Source: an uncultured Pelagibacteraceae bacterium (GTDB lineage Bacteria; Pseudomonadota; Alphaproteobacteria; Pelagibacterales; Pelagibacteraceae). From it: a DNA stretch of 50,947 nt. The position numbers were made by a program, and so were the translations under genes. Of this stretch, positions 8,892 through 16,650 are shown one piece after another (within the stretch, counting starts at the first letter, position 1; each line of letters starts with the position of its first letter). The stretch lies in assembly GCA_902609235.1 (NCBI GenBank), contig CACLRF010000006.1, positions 1 through 50,947 of the forward strand, given 5' to 3'. The notes beneath the pieces are model-generated. The model saw only the letters and a program-made list of their open reading frames with translations. It made no database searches and was not told the DNA's origin.

Positions 8892-10205
8892 ATGAAAAAT
8901 ATATTTAAATTAAAAGATATAATTTCATCTATCGCTGATGTTGGTCAAAAGCTATTTAAGAAAAAAGAGCTAAAAAGAAATGATTTAGAAACAATATTGT
9001 CGTTATGCGATGACTTAATTTCTAATAAAGGTGCAGCTTTTGGTATCACTGTTGCAAGGGATGTGACAGATCTTTATCAAACTCTTACTCCAGAGAATAA
9101 GCTAGCTTTTTTTAAGAAAATTAATGAGAAATTTAAACCAAGTCACACAAAAGTATCAGAAGCTATAGAGACTTATCAAAAAACACAGAATGACAAAAAT
9201 TTATTTAATTTATTCATAGTATCTGAAGGAAAGAGAAGAGAATTATTTAGACGAATGAATATGGCTCCTAATGGTATTTCTACAATAGTTTCATTAAGAG
9301 AAGATTTATTAAAAGTATTGCAAGAGAATCCAGAATTGAAGCCTTTAGATGATGATTTACGAGAATTATTTAAATCTTGGTTTAATCCTGGATTTTTAAG
9401 ATTAGCTAAAATTACCTGGGATACTAAAGCAGCTGTTTTAGAAAAAATTATGAAATATGAGAGAGTTCATAAAATTAAAGACATGGACGAACTCAAGAGA
9501 AGACTTGGAGAGGACAGAAGATTTTTTTCATATTTTCATCCAGCACTTGAGGATGAGCCAATAATATTTGTTCAAGTAGCCCTAACAAATGGTCTAGGTA
9601 AATCGATACAAGAGATTACTAAGCCACATGCAACAGGGAATAAAAAATATGATACTGCAACATTCTATTCTATCAGCAACTGTCAGGATGGTTTATCAAG
9701 AGTGACTTTAGGTAACTTTTTAATCAAAAGAGTTGTTTATGAAATTCAAGAAGAATTACCTAACATAAAACACTTTGGAACTTTGTCACCTATACCAGGA
9801 TTTAGAGATTGGTTCTCATATTTAGAAGACAATAAAATAAAAAATATTTTAGGTAATATACCTTTAGAAAATATTTATTTTTTAAAATCTTCAGATTTAA
9901 AAGTTGGAGATACTAGAATTCTTTCAAATAAAGACGCCATTTTAAAATTAGTAGCTCATTATTTAATAAATGAAAAAAATCATAAACAATTACCAATTAA
10001 TGATGTGACTAGATTTCATTTAGGAAACGGAGCTACAATTGAGGATATTAATATAAATGCAAATGTATCAGAAGTTGGTTTTAATAGATCTTTTGGTGTT
10101 ATGGTAAACTATCTTTATGAAATGAAAAATATTGAAAAGAATCATGAAGATTACGTCAATAATAAAAAAGTCATAATCTCAGATAAGCTTAAAAAGTTTA
10201 TTTAA
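8892..10205 (+). CDS. Malonyl-CoA decarboxylase
   Basis: A 437-residue enzyme that converts malonyl-CoA to acetyl-CoA and CO2. The N-terminal helical domain includes KGAAFGITVARDVTDLY, RRELFRRMNMAP and NPELKPLDDDLRELFKSWFNPGFL. The C-terminal catalytic domain includes the EDRRFFSYFHPALEDEPIIF strand, the GFRDWFSYLE segment and the conserved HLGNGATIEDIN His motif near residue 375, followed by NRSFGVMVNYLY. The length matches bacterial MatA-type enzymes. It ends the TRAP gene cluster and overlaps the convergent DUF2061 gene by 4 bp. With the nearby CoA-transferase it could complete a malonate-to-acetyl-CoA route, although it may instead detoxify malonyl-CoA from another source. Confidence 0.92.
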   Translation: MKNIFKLKDIISSIADVGQKLFKKKELKRNDLETILSLCDDLISNKGAAFGITVARDVTDLYQTLTPENKLAFFKKINEKFKPSHTKVSEAIETYQKTQNDKNLFNLFIVSEGKRRELFRRMNMAPNGISTIVSLREDLLKVLQENPELKPLDDDLRELFKSWFNPGFLRLAKITWDTKAAVLEKIMKYERVHKIKDMDELKRRLGEDRRFFSYFHPALEDEPIIFVQVALTNGLGKSIQEITKPHATGNKKYDTATFYSISNCQDGLSRVTLGNFLIKRVVYEIQEELPNIKHFGTLSPIPGFRDWFSYLEDNKIKNILGNIPLENIYFLKSSDLKVGDTRILSNKDAILKLVAHYLINEKNHKQLPINDVTRFHLGNGATIEDININANVSEVGFNRSFGVMVNYLYEMKNIEKNHEDYVNNKKVIISDKLKKFI

Positions 10206-10402
10206 TTGGTACCCCATTTAATTGTATTCCAAATTCTCTCGTGAAAATAATAGAAAAATAGTGGAACAATTGAGCCAACCCCTAATATTCCAGCCCCAAC
10301 AAATGTACCAGTATAAATATAGCCAAATATTACCCAATAAATAAATATAAAAAGCCTCCAAGAAAAAGTTTTCGCTACTGATCTTATTTTTTTATCTGCC
10401 AT
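10202..10402 (-). CDS. Small DUF2061 family membrane protein
   Basis: A 66-residue protein with two hydrophobic segments. It has the DUF2061 pattern: a basic start (RSVAKTFSWRLF), a middle Gly-rich stretch and the ending YYFHERIWNTIKWG, close to the family's YYLHERAWNRIRWG. The function of the family is unknown. It is read towards malonyl-CoA decarboxylase and overlaps its end by 4 bp. Confidence 0.8.
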   Translation of the reverse strand: MADKKIRSVAKTFSWRLFIFIYWVIFGYIYTGTFVGAGILGVGSIVPLFFYYFHERIWNTIKWGTN

Positions 10403-10440
10403 TAAATAAGTATTTCAGAAAGTTAGTTTTTAAATTAAAT

Positions 10441-10477
10441 AAAAAAAGAGGTGACTTCAGTCTCCCTCCATCACCTC
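10441..10477 (-). terminator. Minus-strand hairpin terminator, possible end of a small RNA
   Basis: Read on the minus strand, a GAGGTGA...TCACCTC stem (10477-10471 with 10454-10448, 16-nt loop) is followed by seven T. No protein gene on that strand lies upstream of it before 12 kb, because the coiled-coil gene at 10651 is on the plus strand. The hairpin could therefore end an unannotated small transcript starting somewhere in 10480-10640. The remaining sequence of that gap is A/T-rich and shows no convincing open frame. Confidence 0.55.
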
Positions 10478-10650
10478 ACGAGTTCAAATTATGTGATTCT
10501 TTTAATATCTAAAAACACTTATTAGTTGAATGCCCAAGTTATTAACTTATTTAAAACCAAACAATCTAAAGTTGTATTTAGTCAAAAAAAAAAACTCAAT
10601 TTAGCCACACATCATATTTAGTGTTATTATTCTAATTGATACTTTTAAAA

Positions 10651-11727
10651 ATGGTTTCGATAAAAGACATTAATAAAAATATTAAAAAGAATTTATTTGA
10701 TCCAATAGATAATACTAAAAATAAGTTTTCCTCACTTTTAAAAGATTTTAAAAAAAACAAAGTTAAAAAAGATTTAGCATTACAAAAACAATTAGAAAAA
10801 GAAAAGAAAAGAGAATTAATTTTAGAAAAAAAATTAGTAAAAAAAGCTAAACAAGATGAACTGAAAGAAGAAAGAAAGAAACTTCTTTTTCAAAAAAAAT
10901 TAATCATTGAAAATGAAAAGCAAGAAAAAAAGAATGAAGAAAAAAGACAAAAAATTGAAGCTCAAAGAATTAAAATAGAACAGAAAAAAATTAAAGATGA
11001 AGAATCTAGAAAACTTAGAGAGGAAGCCAGAAAGCTTAAACAAGAAGATTTAAGATTAAAAATGTTAGAAAGACAAAGAATTAGAGAAGAAAATATTAAA
11101 ATTAAAGAAGAAGAGCTAAAAAATAAAGAAATAGAGGCTCAAAAGAGAAGAGATGAAAAAGAAAAGGAAAGACAAGAAAAATTGAGATTAAAAGAAATTG
11201 AGAGGAAAAATAGACTTGAGGAAGAACTAAGATTAAGAGAGGCAGCTAAAAAGTTGAAATATGAAAAAGAAAAACTTAAAGAAATGGAACAAAGATTAAG
11301 AGACCTAGAAACTGAAAGACAGCAGGAAATTCAAAGACAGATTTTAAAAGAGGAAAATGAGCAAAAAGCCAAGGAAGAAGAATTAAGAATTAAAGAAAAA
11401 GAACTTAAAGAAGCTGAACGTGAGAGAATAAATAAAGAAAATGAAAGGCGTCAAAGAGAAAAAGAATTGAAAATAGAGGAAGAAAGACAAAAAAAAATTG
11501 AAGAAGAAAATGAAAGAATTCGATTAGCAGAAATAGCTGAAAAACAGAGAATTGAAGAGGAAAATAGGCGAATGAGTGAATGGGAGAAAAAATTTGATGA
11601 GGAACAACGATTAAAAGAAGAAGAAATGATTAGAAATTTTTACAGCGATGAAAACTCGAATGAAGAAAATAATCAGGATAGTAACAACATAGAAACCAAA
11701 ACTGATGAAAATAATTTAAAAAATTAA
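10651..11727 (+). CDS. Highly charged coiled-coil protein of unknown function
   Basis: About 358 residues, of which roughly 30-335 are an almost unbroken run of Glu, Lys and Arg with Leu and Ile at spaced positions, and no Gly or Pro. This predicts one very long coiled coil or single alpha-helix. The short head (MVSIKDINKNIKKNLFDPID) and the acidic Asn/Asp-rich tail (FYSDENSNEENNQDSNN) are non-helical. There is no signal peptide and no membrane segment, which argues against TolA despite the similar composition. The ATG at 10651 is preferred over a TTG at 10636, which adds only MILLK. The gene stands alone, flanked by a minus-strand terminator and a convergent operon. Homology searches would be confounded by composition, so I name no family. 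Confidence 0.75.
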   Translation: MVSIKDINKNIKKNLFDPIDNTKNKFSSLLKDFKKNKVKKDLALQKQLEKEKKRELILEKKLVKKAKQDELKEERKKLLFQKKLIIENEKQEKKNEEKRQKIEAQRIKIEQKKIKDEESRKLREEARKLKQEDLRLKMLERQRIREENIKIKEEELKNKEIEAQKRRDEKEKERQEKLRLKEIERKNRLEEELRLREAAKKLKYEKEKLKEMEQRLRDLETERQQEIQRQILKEENEQKAKEEELRIKEKELKEAERERINKENERRQREKELKIEEERQKKIEEENERIRLAEIAEKQRIEEENRRMSEWEKKFDEEQRLKEEEMIRNFYSDENSNEENNQDSNNIETKTDENNLKN

Positions 11728-11782
11728 ATTTTCTGATCAATTTTTTATATTTTTAAATTATTTGAGTATTTAAACAATTAGA

Positions 11783-12064
11783 TCAAAGATTTTTTTCACA
11801 GTAAATCGAAGCAAATTTTGTAGCTTCAATTATATCTTTGGGTTGTTGTTTAAATATTTCATTGATTTGATTATCTGTATATTTCTCATTAAGTTTTTTT
11901 AATGTGCATAAGCAATATGTCTTTGCTTTATCTGGACCTATATATTTTTTTGAATTTCCATAGCAACCGATATAAATTTGTTGCTCAATTTCAGGACTAA
12001 AACTTAAGCTTTTTGAGCATAAGAATAAAAAAAAAATTAAAAAAATATTAAATTTTTTGGTCAT
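11783..12064 (-). CDS. Small secreted cysteine-containing protein
   Basis: About 93 residues from the ATG at 12064. A TTG at 12073 would add three residues. A basic start (MTKKFN), a hydrophobic stretch (IFLIFFLFLC) and a polar region look like an export signal. The mature part keeps four Cys (GCYG, YCLC, YCEK), which may form disulfides in the periplasm. It overlaps the phosphomutase C-terminal frame by 17 bp and should be co-transcribed with it. I do not recognise the family. Confidence 0.6.
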   Translation of the reverse strand: MTKKFNIFLIFFLFLCSKSLSFSPEIEQQIYIGCYGNSKKYIGPDKAKTYCLCTLKKLNEKYTDNQINEIFKQQPKDIIEATKFASIYCEKNL

Positions 12065-12407
12065 ATTCGCCAATTTTACCAGTCTCTATTAGCAATTTAT
12101 CAATAAAATCAAAAATTTTTTTCTTTCTTTTGTCTGAAGTGGGGCTTTCAGTTACAATTACTAAAGATGGCTTATTTGATGATGCCCTTATTAGCCCCCA
12201 AGAACCATCTTCAAAAGAAAATCTAACTCCATTAACAGTTAAAATATCATTAATTACTTGGCCATCTACCTCTGTTTTACTGTTTTTTAAATTCTTAATT
12301 TTTTTAACCAACTCCTCAACAACTAAATATTTTTCTTCATCTTTACAAAATGGTGCCATGGTTGGAGTTTGGAAAGTATTTGGTAGCTCAATGATAATTT
12401 CACTCAT
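12048..12407 (-). CDS. Phosphomannomutase/phosphoglucomutase, C-terminal part in a separate frame
   Basis: A 119-residue frame holding domain 4 of an alpha-D-phosphohexomutase. NDILTVNGVRFSFEDGSWGLIRASSNKPSLVIVTES matches the family pattern of a DGVR strand followed by a GWGLVRASNT-type phosphate-binding loop. It starts at an ATG (12407) that overlaps the stop codon of the upstream frame (12406-12404). The junction is a run of six A followed by TGA. A one-base slip there would give one continuous protein of about 484 residues, the usual length. It may be a real split gene with coupled translation, a programmed frameshift, or a lost base in the assembly. Confidence 0.75.
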   Translation of the reverse strand: MSEIIIELPNTFQTPTMAPFCKDEEKYLVVEELVKKIKNLKNSKTEVDGQVINDILTVNGVRFSFEDGSWGLIRASSNKPSLVIVTESPTSDKRKKKIFDFIDKLLIETGKIGEYDQKI

Positions 12408-13501
12408 TTTTTATTTTGATTATCTAATAAGTGACATACTTGAATTGCTGAATTGATACCATCATCATACCCAAAACCTAATGGCTGATTAAAGAAAAAA
12501 TGTCCACTTTTCTCAAATCCTGCTAAAGCTTTTTCAGTGTTTACTTTTCTTTTAATGTGAGAATGACCTGTTTTCCAATAAATTGTTTTACAATTATTTT
12601 TTATTAATATTTTATCTTTTGAATATAAACCTGTTGATTTAACATCAACTATAAATTTAGAATTCTTATGTTTATTTGATAAATTTCTAGCTATTAAGAG
12701 TCCTATCTTATCTGAAAATATTTCGTTACCTTTATTATCAATAACACCAACTCTATCTCCATCACCATCAAATCCGAACCCTATATCAGCATTATTTTCT
12801 TTAACTATTTTTGCTATCTCATGAAGCATTTCTAGATCTTCTGGATTTGGATTGTATTTAGGAAAATTCCAATCTAGGTTACAATCTAACTCTATTACCT
12901 CACATCCAATACCTCTTAGAATATCCGGGGCAAAAACACCAGCTGTTCCATTTCCACAAGCAACCACAGCTTTTATTTTTTTCTTAATTTTATTTTTATT
13001 AATTAAGTCTTTTTTATAAATTTTATCAAAATCTTTTATTTGTTTTTCATTACCGTTACCTTTTGTAAATTTTTCATTTAAGGTAATTTCTTTTAACTCC
13101 TTCATTTCTTCTGGTGCATGAGTTAGTCCTTTTTTGATACCCATTTTCACACCAGTCCAACCATTTTCATTATGACTTGCTGTAACCATAGCGACCGCAT
13201 CTGCGTCTAAATTAAATTGTGCAAAATAAACCATGGGTGACAATGACAGGCCAATATCTTTTATATTACATCCTGTAGATATTAATCCTTTTTTAAGAGC
13301 TGTTTTTATTTCCTCACTATAAGAACGATAATCATGACCAACTACAACAGTAGGATTATTTTTTTTAGTATGACTGATTATTTGTGTACCCAAACCTTTT
13401 CCAAGATTCTCTATTCCAGCTATATTTATGTCTTTTTCATACAACCATCGGGCGTCATATTCTCTAAAACCATATGGATCAATTTTAATATTTTGTGTCA
13501 T
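12404..13501 (-). CDS. Phosphomannomutase/phosphoglucomutase, N-terminal part (domains 1-3)
   Basis: A 365-residue frame with domains 1-3 of an alpha-D-phosphohexomutase, which interconverts hexose 6- and 1-phosphates for nucleotide-sugar synthesis. It has the FREYDARW start (PYGFREYDARWLYEKDI), the catalytic phosphoserine loop in MVTASHNENGWTGVK, the magnesium loop GFGFDGDGDRVGV and the sugar-binding loop GFEKSGHFFF. It stops just after GYDDGINSAIQVCHLL, where the family continues into domain 4. That domain is found in the overlapping next frame at 12048-12407. Both frames look well preserved, so the split is recent, tolerated or corrected by frameshifting. It is divergent from the ribonucleotide reductase genes. 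Confidence 0.85.
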   Translation of the reverse strand: MTQNIKIDPYGFREYDARWLYEKDINIAGIENLGKGLGTQIISHTKKNNPTVVVGHDYRSYSEEIKTALKKGLISTGCNIKDIGLSLSPMVYFAQFNLDADAVAMVTASHNENGWTGVKMGIKKGLTHAPEEMKELKEITLNEKFTKGNGNEKQIKDFDKIYKKDLINKNKIKKKIKAVVACGNGTAGVFAPDILRGIGCEVIELDCNLDWNFPKYNPNPEDLEMLHEIAKIVKENNADIGFGFDGDGDRVGVIDNKGNEIFSDKIGLLIARNLSNKHKNSKFIVDVKSTGLYSKDKILIKNNCKTIYWKTGHSHIKRKVNTEKALAGFEKSGHFFFNQPLGFGYDDGINSAIQVCHLLDNQNKK

Positions 13502-13576
13502 TTGTTAATTTTTTATCTCTTTTATGTTAATTACTTGTACTTTTTTAATTTTTTTTATTGAAATATAATTAGTCAT

Positions 13577-13591
13577 GTTCTATAAATGTTC
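13577..13591. promoter_or_regulatory. Alphaproteobacterial LexA (SOS) box upstream of nrdA
   Basis: The sequence GTTC-TATAAAT-GTTC matches exactly the GTTC-N7-GTTC direct-repeat operator known for LexA in alphaproteobacteria. It lies within a longer direct repeat, ATGTTCTAT, at 13575-13583 and 13586-13594. A possible -10 box TATAGT at 13609-13614 would place the second GTTC in the -35 region, so LexA bound there would block nrdA transcription. The box sits in the gap between nrdA and the divergent phosphomutase gene. Confidence 0.6.
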
Positions 13592-13631
13592 TATTGATTT
13601 ACTGATTATATAGTATATCAAGTCAAAACGC

Positions 13632-13644
13632 CTACAACATGTAG
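13632..13644. promoter_or_regulatory. Short palindrome in the nrdA leader region
   Basis: CTACA-ACA-TGTAG is a perfect 5-bp inverted repeat about 37 bp before the nrdA ATG. A second palindrome, ATATAGTATAT, lies at 13608-13618. They are candidate operators, for example for NrdR, which controls many nrd genes. Neither is a clear match to the NrdR consensus, and the centre spacing of about 25 bp differs from the usual 31-32 bp. Confidence 0.3.
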
Positions 13645-13680
13645 TTGTTTTCGTTAAATAAATTAAATATAATAAGAGTT

Positions 13681-15618
13681 ATGAACAAAATTTTATCGCA
13701 GGCCCTAAAGAAAGCTGTCTCTGAATATAGCCCTCAAATTAACGAGGTTACAAAAGATAAAAGACCTGACCTATTCTCATTAAATAACGAAACAGAATTA
13801 TTTCAAAATGACAAAGGCATTATTATTAAGATTGACCGTTCAAAAGATGCAAATTTAACTGACTTTGGTAAAGCGACTTTAAAAGATAGATATCTTGGTC
13901 ACAACGAATCTTTTCAAGATCTATTTGCTAGAGTTGCAAGCTCATATGCCGATGACAATCTTCATGCTCAAAGAATTTATAATTATATAAGTAATCTTTG
14001 GTTTATGCCAGCAACACCTGTTTTATCAAACGGTGGAACCAAAAGAGGATTACCTATTTCTTGTTTTTTAAATGAAGCATCAGATAGCTTAGGAGGCATT
14101 TTAGATTTATGGAGTGAGAATGTTTGGCTTGCAGCTAAAGGTGGTGGTATTGGAAGTTATTGGGGTAACTTAAGATCTATTGGCGAAAAAATTGGTAAAG
14201 TTGGAAAGACATCAGGAATAATTCCTTTTATTAAGGTTATGGACTCTTTGACTATGGCAATTAGTCAAGGATCATTAAGAAGAGGTTCTGCAACATGCTA
14301 TCTTCCAATAGATCATCCTGAGATAGAAGAGTTTATTGAGATGAGAAGACCAACAGGTGGAGATCCAAATAGAAAAGCATTAAATTTACATCACGGTGTT
14401 TTAGTTTCAGATGCATTCATGAGAGCTGTGGAAACTGACGAACAATGGGCGTTGAAAAGTCCGGCAGATGGAACTGTTCAACAAACCATTTCTGCGAGAA
14501 ATTTATGGATAAGATTACTAACTGCAAGAATAGAAACTGGTGAACCATATATAATTTATATTGATACTGTTAATAGACAAATTCCGCAGCATCACAAATT
14601 AGCTAATCTTACAGTTAAAACTTCTAACTTGTGTAGTGAAATAACTTTACCAACTGGAATAGATAAAGATGGTAGAGATAGGACAGCAGTTTGTTGTTTA
14701 TCATCTTTAAATTTAGAAAAATATGACGAGTGGAAAGATGATCCAAACATGATCAATGATGTTATGAGATTTTTAGACAATGTTTTATCGGACTTTATAA
14801 ACAAAGCTCCAGATCAATTTAAAGACGCAAAGTATTCAGCTGAAAGAGAGCGAAGCGTTGGATTAGGCGTAATGGGTTTCCATTCGTTTCTACAAAAAAA
14901 TAGAATTCCTTTAGAATCTGTAATGGCTAAGTCTTGGAACAAAAAAATATTTAAAGACATAGATGCTAAAGTAAATCAGGCCTCTAAAGATTTAGCAGAA
15001 GAAAGAGGTGCATGTCCCGATGCTGCAGAATATGGTTATCAAGAAAGATTTTCTAATAAAACTGCAATAGCGCCAACAGCTTCGATTTCTATTATTTGTG
15101 GTGGGGCGTCACCAGGAGTAGAGCCAATTGCTGCCAATAGTTACACACATAAAACTTTGTCAGGTTCATTTAACGTTAAAAATAGATATCTTGAGGAGAT
15201 ATTAGAGAGCCATGGTAAAAATGATGATGAAACTTGGTCGAGCATTACAACTAACCAAGGTTCAATATCACATTTAGATTTTCTAACTGATTTAGAGAAA
15301 GATGTTTTTAAAACAGCATTTGAGTTGAACCAAAATTGGATTATTGAGTTAAGTGGAGACAGAACTCCATTTATATCTCAAGCGCAATCAGTAAATTTGT
15401 TCTTACCTGCTGATGTTCATAAGAAAGAACTTCATAAAATTCATTTTGATGCTTGGAAAAAAGGTTTAAAGAGCCTTTATTACTGTAGATCAAAATCAAT
15501 TCAAAGAGCCGAAAATATCAATGATGCAAAATCAACAGATATCATGGCAAATGTTTACAAAAATAAATCAACCAAAACTGAAGAAACAGAATACGAGGAG
15601 TGTCTATCATGTCAGTAG
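13681..15618 (+). CDS. nrdA: Class I ribonucleotide reductase, large (alpha) subunit
   Basis: About 645 residues. With NrdB it reduces ribonucleotides to deoxyribonucleotides. The radical-site motif NLCSE and the redox Cys in TAVCCLSSLNL are present. So are the GLPISCFLNEASDSL substrate-site Cys, the paired Tyr in KSLYYCRSKS and the C-terminal thiol pair in ECLSCQ. There is no N-terminal ATP-cone: the protein enters the catalytic domain after about 60 residues, so the usual dATP activity brake is missing from this subunit. The ATG at 13681 has an AAGAG ribosome site. An upstream TTG at 13645 would add 12 non-conserved residues. A LexA-type box lies upstream, and its end overlaps the start of nrdB. 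Confidence 0.92.
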   Translation: MNKILSQALKKAVSEYSPQINEVTKDKRPDLFSLNNETELFQNDKGIIIKIDRSKDANLTDFGKATLKDRYLGHNESFQDLFARVASSYADDNLHAQRIYNYISNLWFMPATPVLSNGGTKRGLPISCFLNEASDSLGGILDLWSENVWLAAKGGGIGSYWGNLRSIGEKIGKVGKTSGIIPFIKVMDSLTMAISQGSLRRGSATCYLPIDHPEIEEFIEMRRPTGGDPNRKALNLHHGVLVSDAFMRAVETDEQWALKSPADGTVQQTISARNLWIRLLTARIETGEPYIIYIDTVNRQIPQHHKLANLTVKTSNLCSEITLPTGIDKDGRDRTAVCCLSSLNLEKYDEWKDDPNMINDVMRFLDNVLSDFINKAPDQFKDAKYSAERERSVGLGVMGFHSFLQKNRIPLESVMAKSWNKKIFKDIDAKVNQASKDLAEERGACPDAAEYGYQERFSNKTAIAPTASISIICGGASPGVEPIAANSYTHKTLSGSFNVKNRYLEEILESHGKNDDETWSSITTNQGSISHLDFLTDLEKDVFKTAFELNQNWIIELSGDRTPFISQAQSVNLFLPADVHKKELHKIHFDAWKKGLKSLYYCRSKSIQRAENINDAKSTDIMANVYKNKSTKTEETEYEECLSCQ

Positions 15619-16640
15619 CCGAAAAAATAAATTCAGAAATTATTCATCCTGAAAAAAAAGAAATTATTCAACCAAAAAAAATGGGATTATTAGTTGAGAA
15701 CCCAGTTTATAAACCATTTAGATATCCTTGGTGTTATGATGCTTGGCTTACACAGCAAAGAATTCATTGGTTACCAGAGGAAGTTCCTTTAGGAGATGAT
15801 GTTAGAGATTGGCAAAAAAACTTGTCACAATCAGAAAAAAATTTATTAACACAAATTTTTAGATTTTTCACTCAAGCAGACGTAGAAGTTAATAATTGTT
15901 ACTTAAGACACTACACAACAGTATTTAAACCTACAGAAGTTTTAATGATGATGACAGCTTTCGCAGCTATGGAAACCGTACACGTCGCTGCCTATTCTCA
16001 TTTGTTAGATACAATAGGAATGCCTGAGTCTGAATACTCAGCATTTATGAAATATAAAGAAATGAAAGACAAATATGATTACATGCAAGACTTTAATGTT
16101 AACTCAAAAGAAGATATTGCAAAAACTGTAGCTGTATTTAGTGCTTTCACTGAAGGACTGCAACTGTTTGCAAGTTTTGCAATTTTGTTAAATTTTCCAA
16201 GACACAATAAAATGAAAGGAATGGGTCAGATTGTTACTTGGTCTGTAAGAGATGAAACCCTTCATTGCAACTCAATGATTAGAATTTTTAAAGAATTCAT
16301 CAAAGAAAATCCAGAAATTTGGACTCCAAAACTTAAAAAAGAACTTTACGAAGCTTGTAGAACTATCATTGAACATGAAGATGCTTTTATTGATCTTGCT
16401 TTTGAAATGGGACCAATGGAAGGATTAACTGCAAAAGAAGTTAAAGAATACATCAGATTTATTGGTAACCGAAGATTGGTTCAGTTAGGACTAGAACCAA
16501 TTTATGATATTGATAAAAATCCTTTAACTTGGTTAGACACGATGCTTAATGCTGTTGAGCACATGAATTTCTTTGAAGGAAGAGCAACAGAATATTCTAA
16601 AGCATCAACACAAGGTACTTGGGCAGAAGCTTTCAGTTAA
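15609..16640 (+). CDS. nrdB: Class I ribonucleotide reductase, small (beta) subunit
   Basis: About 343 residues. It holds the di-metal centre and tyrosyl radical passed to NrdA. Metal ligands are recognisable in FFTQADVEV (Asp), AMETVHVAAYSH (Glu, His), SAFTEGLQLF (Glu) and RDETLHCNS (Glu, His). The Tyr seven residues after the Glu of ETVH (near residue 128) matches the radical Tyr of classical enzymes, so this is not a Tyr-less type. The ATG at 15609 is preferred to a GTG at 15600, because GAGGAG ends 8 bp before it. It overlaps nrdA by 10 bp. Confidence 0.93.
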   Translation: MSVAEKINSEIIHPEKKEIIQPKKMGLLVENPVYKPFRYPWCYDAWLTQQRIHWLPEEVPLGDDVRDWQKNLSQSEKNLLTQIFRFFTQADVEVNNCYLRHYTTVFKPTEVLMMMTAFAAMETVHVAAYSHLLDTIGMPESEYSAFMKYKEMKDKYDYMQDFNVNSKEDIAKTVAVFSAFTEGLQLFASFAILLNFPRHNKMKGMGQIVTWSVRDETLHCNSMIRIFKEFIKENPEIWTPKLKKELYEACRTIIEHEDAFIDLAFEMGPMEGLTAKEVKEYIRFIGNRRLVQLGLEPIYDIDKNPLTWLDTMLNAVEHMNFFEGRATEYSKASTQGTWAEAFS

Positions 16641-16650
16641 AAACAATTGA

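Noticed and set aside
10636..10650. TTG start at 10636 for the coiled-coil gene
   Set aside because: It adds only five residues and there is a normal ATG at 10651 in frame.
10651..11727. TolA or a similar envelope protein
   Set aside because: The composition is similar, but there is no membrane segment or C-terminal TolA domain, and no tol genes lie nearby.
13645..13680. TTG start at 13645 for nrdA
   Set aside because: The extra 12 residues are not family-like, and the ATG at 13681 has a ribosome site.
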